Shown here: piece by piece, positions 58,074 to 64,000 of the stretch | How the letters are laid out: each line of letters begins with the position of its first letter | How positions within the stretch are numbered: position 1 is the stretch's first letter | Assembly (NCBI GenBank): GCA_965200685.1 | Contig: OZ241379.1 | Coordinates: 4,030,001 to 4,094,000 of the forward strand | Length of the DNA stretch: 64,000 nt | Reading direction: 5' to 3' | Source: Bin5 sp965200685 | GTDB lineage: Bacteria; Chloroflexota; Anaerolineae; Caldilineales; Caldilineaceae | Program-made: the position numbers and the translations under genes | Notes under the pieces: model-generated | Databases searched by the model: none | What the model was told of the DNA's origin: nothing | Seen by the model: only the letters and a program-made list of their open reading frames with translations

Positions 58074-61000
58074 ATGCGAAGATCTCTGGTCATCTTAGCG
58101 ATCATCGGCGTGGCCCTATTGGCCACTATTTGGTTTACGGTCGGTAATCCATTCCCAAGACCCTCGCCGCAGCCCTCACCCACTGCACATCCCACCCAGC
58201 AGCCAGAAACTGTCGCGGCCAGCGCGATCTGGTACAACGTGCTTCAACGTATCAATGACCCTCACTCTCATCGCGGCAGCACATTTATGCTCCACCATAG
58301 TCTACGACACCTGCCCCTGGATGTGCAAGGCAACCCCATCCCGGCAGCCATGGCAGCCCCCCTACACTTTGATTCTCTTGATTCTGATTCTTTTGATGTG
58401 GACCAATCCCTCTACCCCTCGCCCAATGGCCGCTATCTATTTGTACAAACGCACGGCCTGGGCCCTGGATACGGTGATGAATATGTGTATGATATGAGGA
58501 GTGGAGAGCTGCACACGCTCACGAACATAGATGGGCCGTTTTATGGCTGGCACCCAGACAGCCGGCACGTGTTGCTCGGACCCGCAGTCGCCGGTGACAG
58601 ACCTCTGACGGTTTTGAATGTGGAGACCAATGAACACACTCCTCTGCAACCGTCATATAAACCCTATGGAGCCGCCTTTTCCCCCGACGGACAGCAAGTC
58701 GCGTTCATCGATCATGGTGAAACGCAAGAGGTACACGAGCCCATAACCTGGCCCGATGGGCTAACCGATACCGTCACCCACAGGATCTCCACCTTTTTCC
58801 TGTTTATCTCCCCTACGCACGGAGACCCTCCGCCCCCCGCGGCGCAGGTACTTCAAACTGATGGTGGCTACCTGTTCGGTTGGTCGCCCGATGGTCGCTA
58901 TCTGCTTCATACTGGCGGTCCGGGGAAAACACAGGAACGGGCTGAGAGTGCAGGCCCCTTCTGGCTCCATGCAGCGGATGGCAGCAACCCGCGCAATCTG
59001 CCCGGCCCCCCGCTTGTCGGCCCCTACGGCTCGTACTTCCAGCCCCAATGGTCTCCGGATAGCCAGTGGATTGCCTATAGCGGTCGAGACCCAGGCATGG
59101 TTGACGCATGCCAGCCTCCCCCTGGAGCCAGCCCCGCGCGGGGTTGTGAATTTGAAGGCGCAGGCATCTACATCGTCAATGTACACACCAAAGAAGTGCG
59201 CCGCCTAGCAGCGGGCATCCGCCCAGTCTGGTCCCCCGATGGCTCCAGGCTTGCCTTTGTGTCCAAGCATAGCACTTCAGGCATACACAGTATCTGGACG
59301 GCCCACATCAACGGCGCAGACCGACGACAACTGGCTACAGTCGGGCCAGATAAAGAGATAGATACCCTGATCTGGTTAGCAGAGAACGAAGAGAGGCAGG
59401 ACAGGATGTCTCCTCGGCTTAGGCCGCAGGCAGCGCGCGTCCTCTCGTCTAGCACAGCCCCCTTTCTCTCTTCGCCCTTCTACGGCAAAGAAGGACTCAA
59501 TCAAGGGTACGCCAGAAGACATCCGGCACATGATTATGACCTTGCGTATGTACCCGTGTTGGCCGCGGCCGATGGTAGCATCACAAGGGTACGATGGAAT
59601 CATCAGACCTGCCATGATGGCACTACCTGCGGCTTTGGACTGTACATCAAGATCACCCATGCCAATGGCTATTCAACTTGGTACGCGCACCTCGCGGCGG
59701 CCGCCTTCCCTATCAATGAGATCGACTATCCTATTGGTCGTTTTCCAGTCAAACGCGGGCAGATCATCGGCACTAGCGGCAACACCGGCTGGTCCTCAGG
59801 CCCGCACCTACATTTTGAAGTCCGTACACCCAATGGCGTGAGGGTAGACCCGTCTCGGAGAACTGCCAACCTGTGGCTCCCGGGACATCCGGCAATCTCA
59901 ACCCATAGAGGTACACGCCCAATCCCCAAACCGGCCCAATCAGAAGACATTCGAGCAGTTACAATTGATGATCAAAACGCAAACACCCAGAATTTTATGA
60001 AAACAAACACTTGGACATACGACACAACAATTGGCAACGATAGAGACATGCATTGGACTCGAGTGACATCCACTGCAATGAGCACGAGCCAAGCGCGGTG
60101 GCGCATGAGAAATTTCAGCATGCGTCCATACGAGGTACTTGTGTATATACCTGCCCGCAACGGAACCTCCTGGCAGGCTCCTTATCATTTCAAAGCGAAA
60201 ACCAGCAACGGAATTATCGATCAATATGGCATCTCCAATAAATGGGTCAGCCTCGGCATGCATTTCATGTCCCCCAGCTCGACCGTTGATGGATATATCA
60301 ACCTCCACAATGCCACAGGAGAAGGAACCCCGGGACGCAATACCTACTGTCACCGTACCCCTGGTATCTGCAAAGTAGGCGCGGACGCGGTCCAATTTGT
60401 CCCCCTAGGCAAGATGACGACTACGTCGATCTCGCCCTTGTCCTCGATCAAAATTCACAACGACAACAACACGCCGGGCTGGTTCTATCTACACTTCCAG
60501 AACAGCACGGGGACGACCGTCTGTAGCGAAATCAGGCTGTTGTATTTAGAACCGAAAAAAGCAAGCCAGCCCTATTCCTGTGATCATTCATCTGTGACCC
60601 AAGCTGTTGTCTCTGGCAGCGAAAACCTACGGGTAAGCGTACTCCCACCACCGGTCCAGCCGACAGCCCTTATGGCTGATGCTTCAGCCCCAGGGCGGAT
60701 AACACTGACTTGGACAGTGCCAAGCAATGCCGATCCTAGCACCAAGTACGATATCTTACGGCGAGAGGAGCGGCCCGGCACTTCATATGAGAGCATTGCC
60801 ATCGTTACAGATACCACATATCAAGACACGACAATCAGCGCAGGAGCTACCTATCTCTACCGAGTGCAGTCCATCAACACCCACGACATACGCGGCCCCT
60901 GGTCAGACCCGTATGTTCGGGTAACGGCCCTCCTCAGATGTTCCGACCGTCAAGGGGCTGCGGAGTGCGACATACTCCTCAAAGCCAAGAACACACTGAG

Positions 61001-61619
61001 AGGCAGTGCTTCTCTGAATTGGAGCCGGGATATTCCTCTCAACCAATGGGATGGCGTCACAGTCTCGCATTCCCATGTGACAAAGCTGGACTTATCGGGC
61101 CGCACTCTGACCGGCAATATCCCCTCACAGTTGGGCAGCCTTGCCCATCTGCAATATTTGTACCTCCATGAGAACCAACTGACAGGTGGCATTCCCGCGC
61201 AATTGGGCAACCTTACCCAACTGCACCATTTAATCCTATGGAAGAACCAACTAACGGGCCCCATCCCTGTGGAATTGGGCAATCTTACCAAGCTGCAATG
61301 GCTGTATCTCAACGTCAACCAATTGACAGGTACCATCCCCATCCAGCTAGGCAACCTGCCCAATCTGCAGGACTTGGGCCTCTCCCGCAACCAACTAACG
61401 GGCCCCATCCCTGTGGCGTTGAGCAATCTTACCAATCTGCAACATTTGAACGTATGGGAGAACCAACTGACAGGCTCCATCCCGATGGAGTTGGGCAATC
61501 TTGCCACTCTGCAATATTTGTACCTGTCTGACAACCAACTGAGCGGGTGCATCCCGAGAGCTTTGCGTACTGTTCCTACGAACGACCTCAGACGTCTCAA
61601 GATATCATACTGTGAATAA
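58074..61619 (+). CDS. Secreted mosaic: TolB-like propeller, M23 peptidase, golvesin-like, FN3 and LRR domains
   Basis: About 1181 residues from ATG 58074 (MRRSLVILAII, ribosome site AGGAGA). A membrane or signal helix (4-22) is followed by a Pro-rich linker and WSPDG-type blades of a TolB/WD40-like propeller (about 110-435). An M23 (LytM) peptidase follows: HPAHDYD, WYAHLA (His about 538) and SGPHLHFEV (His578/His580), so the zinc site looks intact. About 640-780 resembles the golvesin/Xly CBD-like domain, 860-950 is an FN3 domain, and the C-terminus is a single LRR cassette with the same cysteine caps as the 930-residue LRR protein. Likely a cell-wall-acting or host-interacting surface enzyme. 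No Chloroflexota-type tail is present. Confidence 0.82.
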   Translation: MRRSLVILAIIGVALLATIWFTVGNPFPRPSPQPSPTAHPTQQPETVAASAIWYNVLQRINDPHSHRGSTFMLHHSLRHLPLDVQGNPIPAAMAAPLHFDSLDSDSFDVDQSLYPSPNGRYLFVQTHGLGPGYGDEYVYDMRSGELHTLTNIDGPFYGWHPDSRHVLLGPAVAGDRPLTVLNVETNEHTPLQPSYKPYGAAFSPDGQQVAFIDHGETQEVHEPITWPDGLTDTVTHRISTFFLFISPTHGDPPPPAAQVLQTDGGYLFGWSPDGRYLLHTGGPGKTQERAESAGPFWLHAADGSNPRNLPGPPLVGPYGSYFQPQWSPDSQWIAYSGRDPGMVDACQPPPGASPARGCEFEGAGIYIVNVHTKEVRRLAAGIRPVWSPDGSRLAFVSKHSTSGIHSIWTAHINGADRRQLATVGPDKEIDTLIWLAENEERQDRMSPRLRPQAARVLSSSTAPFLSSPFYGKEGLNQGYARRHPAHDYDLAYVPVLAAADGSITRVRWNHQTCHDGTTCGFGLYIKITHANGYSTWYAHLAAAAFPINEIDYPIGRFPVKRGQIIGTSGNTGWSSGPHLHFEVRTPNGVRVDPSRRTANLWLPGHPAISTHRGTRPIPKPAQSEDIRAVTIDDQNANTQNFMKTNTWTYDTTIGNDRDMHWTRVTSTAMSTSQARWRMRNFSMRPYEVLVYIPARNGTSWQAPYHFKAKTSNGIIDQYGISNKWVSLGMHFMSPSSTVDGYINLHNATGEGTPGRNTYCHRTPGICKVGADAVQFVPLGKMTTTSISPLSSIKIHNDNNTPGWFYLHFQNSTGTTVCSEIRLLYLEPKKASQPYSCDHSSVTQAVVSGSENLRVSVLPPPVQPTALMADASAPGRITLTWTVPSNADPSTKYDILRREERPGTSYESIAIVTDTTYQDTTISAGATYLYRVQSINTHDIRGPWSDPYVRVTALLRCSDRQGAAECDILLKAKNTLRGSASLNWSRDIPLNQWDGVTVSHSHVTKLDLSGRTLTGNIPSQLGSLAHLQYLYLHENQLTGGIPAQLGNLTQLHHLILWKNQLTGPIPVELGNLTKLQWLYLNVNQLTGTIPIQLGNLPNLQDLGLSRNQLTGPIPVALSNLTNLQHLNVWENQLTGSIPMELGNLATLQYLYLSDNQLSGCIPRALRTVPTNDLRRLKISYCE

Positions 61620-61665
61620 GGAGCCTGCCGAGGCCCATAGCTCTCTAAACCCGGTTATTCGGAGT

Positions 61666-61694
61666 TTGACAGGAACATGGAACAGTGTTATTTT
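61666..61694 (+). promoter_or_regulatory. Promoter of the final Gfo/Idh gene pair
   Basis: TTGACA (61666-61671), 17-bp spacer, TATTTT (61689-61694), about 38 bp before the ATG at 61732. Confidence 0.5.
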
Positions 61695-61731
61695 GCCATA
61701 TCTCCTACTCAATTTATTCTGATTCAACGCT

Positions 61732-62793
61732 ATGACACAAAAACACAAGGCCACGAGGCCGCTACGATTTGCCCAAGCCGGCGTTTCTCTGATGCATGCA
61801 AATCTGTATCGAGATACACTGATGCTACTGCGCGACGAGATCGAATTGGTCGGTTTCTACGACCCGGATCCGCAAGCAGTCAAACCGAACTTGAAGCCTG
61901 ATGTCCAGCATGTGCCCTTTTACGACAGCTTGGCTGCGCTACTGACACAGGCCCGCCCCGATGTGGTGATGGTCTCTACCTATCTGCAGGACATGCCCGC
62001 TTGGATGCTCCAGGTTGCCGAGGCCGGCACACATGTTTGGGCCGACAAACCTTTTGCAGTCCATTCCAGTCATTTGCTTCCTGTGGCCGCTGCGGTGCGC
62101 CGTAACAATCTTCACTTCTCCTGCGGCTATTCCTGGCGCTTCCATCCTATCGCGCAACTGATCCAACAGACCTACCAGGCCGGTCTGTTGGGCAAGCCCT
62201 ATTCCATCGAATTCCGCTTTATCACCTCAAGCGTGGCCCAGCGCAATCCCCAAACGTGGTATTTCCAACGGGAGCAGGCTGGCGGTGGTATCCTCAACTG
62301 GCTGGGCTGCCATTGGTTTGACCTGATGCGCTACTTGACCGGTGCGGAGGTGGCGCAGGTTGCTGCCATTGAGGCTAATGTGGGTGGACATGACATTGAC
62401 GTAGAGGACGCAGCGGCTGTGTCCCTCTCCTTTGACAACGGCATGATCGGCAGCCTACATGCCGGGTACTTCACAGCGGGCGATGGCGAGATCTTCATTG
62501 GCTTACGAGGGTCTGATGGCTGGGTTACGTGGGAGGTTGCTGAAAACGCCTGCACCATAAAAAGCACACATCCCGATTGGTCTAGCGCGCCCATGCGTCG
62601 CTTTGAAATACCGACGGTCCAGGTTCCCGGCTATGGGACTGAGGGCAGGGCTCTGCTTCAGGCTTTCGCGGCTGCCATTCGGGGCGAGGGTGTAAGCGGG
62701 TACTGCGTGGAGGATGCCATCAAGTCCCTCCAGATCATCGAGGCCGCCCATAAGGCAGCGGAGACAGGGAGGTCGGTTCGATTGCCATCATGA
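61732..62793 (+). CDS. Gfo/Idh/MocA family oxidoreductase
   Basis: 353 residues. The N-terminus is shortened and less regular (LRFAQAGVSLMHANLY replaces a clear GxGxxG), with THVWADKPFAVHSSHL at the EKP position. The C-terminal part has GGGILNWLGCHWFDLMRYLTG, characteristic of the family. The lack of the glycine-rich loop raises the possibility of altered cofactor binding. It overlaps the next gene by four bases (ATGA), suggesting that the two paralogues act as a pair. Confidence 0.85.
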   Translation: MTQKHKATRPLRFAQAGVSLMHANLYRDTLMLLRDEIELVGFYDPDPQAVKPNLKPDVQHVPFYDSLAALLTQARPDVVMVSTYLQDMPAWMLQVAEAGTHVWADKPFAVHSSHLLPVAAAVRRNNLHFSCGYSWRFHPIAQLIQQTYQAGLLGKPYSIEFRFITSSVAQRNPQTWYFQREQAGGGILNWLGCHWFDLMRYLTGAEVAQVAAIEANVGGHDIDVEDAAAVSLSFDNGMIGSLHAGYFTAGDGEIFIGLRGSDGWVTWEVAENACTIKSTHPDWSSAPMRRFEIPTVQVPGYGTEGRALLQAFAAAIRGEGVSGYCVEDAIKSLQIIEAAHKAAETGRSVRLPS

Positions 62794-63893
62794 CACATCA
62801 CCCGTTGCGCGCTGCTATGGTTGGGCTACGCATCCACGCCGGCGGCCTGGAGCCAGATCACAATCATGGCCTGATCAAATCTTTTCATGCCCAGGATGAT
62901 GTCGAAGTCGTCGCCTACTGCGAATGGGAGCCTGCGGAGTCCGAGGCTTTGGCCACCTTGAAGCAATTGGACCCAGCCGCGCGTATCTACACGAATTTGG
63001 ACGATCTGCTGGCCGAGGAAGCCTTTGATCTGGCCGTAGTCATGTTGCCCCCCAATGAGGCCATCTCTACAGCCTTGCGTTTGGCGGCAGCCGGCAAGCA
63101 TCTGTTCATTGAAAAACAGGCCGCGCGCACAGCAGCCGAACTTCTGCCCTTGTGTCGGCTGGCCACAGAGCGCAACCTGGTCATGCAGGCTGGCTACCCT
63201 TGGCCTCGCCATCCCATTGTCGCCGAGATCCGACGTTGCCTAGATGAAGGTGTTCTGGGGCGGCTCCTGGCCATAGAAGCCCGCCTAGTGACAGTTCAGG
63301 TCGCGCCAGGGTTACGGGATCCCCAGCACTGGATGTACCGCCGAGCAAGCGAGGGCGGCGGCATCCTACACATGGAAGGAGGGCACTGGCTGACGCTCTT
63401 TCAGCATTTTACACAGGCAGAAGTACGTTCCGTTACCGCCCTCTGTAGCCGTACCACCGATTCCATTGAAGAGGGATTGGAAGATGTGGCCACGGTAGCG
63501 TTAGAGTACACCAACCGGGTGCATGCCTGTCTACACATGGGGTATCTGCTCTCCGCAGCCGGCCCCCGCAATGACACGTATATCGGCGTACGCGGAGAAT
63601 TGGGCGCGGCCACTTGGTCGCCGGCCGGTGCTGGTAACCTGACGGTCAGCAGTACAGCGCAGAACGCCCCAGAGCGTACAGTCAAAATGCAGTTAGCCCC
63701 ACGGCCCGTTTACGCGGACCAATGGGGCTACGAATTTGTGGCCGATTTTGTGCGGGCGGTGCGTCACAATGATTCTACTGGTGGACGAAACACTGCAAAA
63801 GCAGTGGTCAGCATTGAAGATGCCTACCAGATCTTGCAGATCATCGACGCCGCCTATGAATCATCCCAAACAGGCCGGCGAGTTGTATTGTGA
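62790..63893 (+). CDS. Gfo/Idh/MocA family oxidoreductase
   Basis: 367 residues, paralogous to the preceding gene (both have R.W.....GGGIL....HW and similar ends, QIIDAAYESSQTGRRVVL against QIIEAAHKAAETGRSVRL). The first strand reads RAAMVGLRIHAGGLEPDHNHG without a glycine-rich motif, and the EKP motif is EKQAART. The two overlapping genes may encode a heteromeric oxidoreductase. Confidence 0.85.
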   Translation: MTHHPLRAAMVGLRIHAGGLEPDHNHGLIKSFHAQDDVEVVAYCEWEPAESEALATLKQLDPAARIYTNLDDLLAEEAFDLAVVMLPPNEAISTALRLAAAGKHLFIEKQAARTAAELLPLCRLATERNLVMQAGYPWPRHPIVAEIRRCLDEGVLGRLLAIEARLVTVQVAPGLRDPQHWMYRRASEGGGILHMEGGHWLTLFQHFTQAEVRSVTALCSRTTDSIEEGLEDVATVALEYTNRVHACLHMGYLLSAAGPRNDTYIGVRGELGAATWSPAGAGNLTVSSTAQNAPERTVKMQLAPRPVYADQWGYEFVADFVRAVRHNDSTGGRNTAKAVVSIEDAYQILQIIDAAYESSQTGRRVVL

Positions 63894-63917
63894 CGTGCAA
63901 TAGCCACTGGTGTCCGC

Positions 63918-63998
63918 TTACACTCGCCCGGGGAATTCCTGGCCGCGGATCAACATGAAGCGAAATTCACCCCGAGGCCTCTCACATTCGGTCAAGAG
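63918..63998 (-). CDS. 3' end of an unidentified minus-strand gene (partial)
   Basis: An open frame enters from the right edge and ends at a TAA at 63918-63920, giving LTECERPRGEFRFMLIRG...FPGRV. Too short to identify. It is separated from the Gfo/Idh gene by 24 bp that contain GCCACTGG. Confidence 0.35.
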   Translation of the reverse strand, partial: LLTECERPRGEFRFMLIRGQEFPGRV

Positions 63999-64000
63999 AC

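Overview
The window looks like a piece of a Chloroflexota chromosome, probably of the Caldilineae/Anaerolineae type. The clearest hint is the surface protein at 23.8-26.6 kb, which ends in a Thr-Pro-rich linker followed by RIFMPFVRQ; this resembles the short C-terminal (Y/F)LPLV-type tail common on exported Chloroflexota proteins. Other features fit a heterotroph living in organic-rich or host-associated settings, possibly a sponge symbiont: very many Gfo/Idh/MocA oxidoreductases, sugar and peptide ABC importers, a phytanoyl-CoA dioxygenase, a sulfatase remnant, and LRR/FN3 proteins. The taxonomy is inference from family content; there is no rRNA in the window and I recognised no tRNA.

Layout. 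0-3.2 kb: end of a metal ABC permease carrying a DtxR-like C-terminal domain, an MFS transporter, and a convergent DUF4432 epimerase-like gene. 3.3-5.3 kb: a strong promoter, a long structured leader, then cysH and a sirohydrochlorin chelatase (sulfate assimilation and siroheme). 5.3-13.4 kb: ribokinase on the minus strand, then a plus-strand run of two aminotransferases, a TauE/SafE permease, and a fused 3-hydroxyacyl-CoA dehydrogenase/enoyl-CoA hydratase with its thiolase (beta-oxidation). 13.5-20.9 kb: minus-strand catabolic genes (two Gfo/Idh enzymes, an alpha/beta hydrolase, a GNAT) and a complete sugar importer minus its ATPase. 20.9-23.8 kb: a degraded zone holding gene fragments and a zinc alcohol dehydrogenase cut up by short palindromic elements. 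23.8-29.2 kb: a large LRR protein, fabH and fabF. 29.4-36.6 kb: MarR regulator with a heterodimeric ABC exporter, then a single-chain N6-adenine methylase. 36.6-57.7 kb: 17 consecutive minus-strand genes for uptake and catabolism (amidohydrolases, PLP enzymes, a beta-propeller glycosidase-like protein, two peptide-type importers, oxidoreductases). 58.1-63.9 kb: a secreted TolB/M23/FN3/LRR mosaic protein and two overlapping Gfo/Idh genes.

The most unusual content is (1) a family of 56-63 bp palindromic elements (ends TTTTGRCAC ... GTGYCAAA), one copy nested in another, which interrupt the alcohol dehydrogenase twice so that removing them on paper rebuilds a 338-residue protein; (2) an amidohydrolase arrangement in which a metal-ligand-less copy is followed by an intact one, present once as two genes and once as a fused protein; (3) interchangeable LRR cassettes with conserved cysteine caps in two otherwise unrelated exported proteins; and (4) a second family of CAGTGGCC-type intergenic palindromes. 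All three importers lack ATPase genes in this window.
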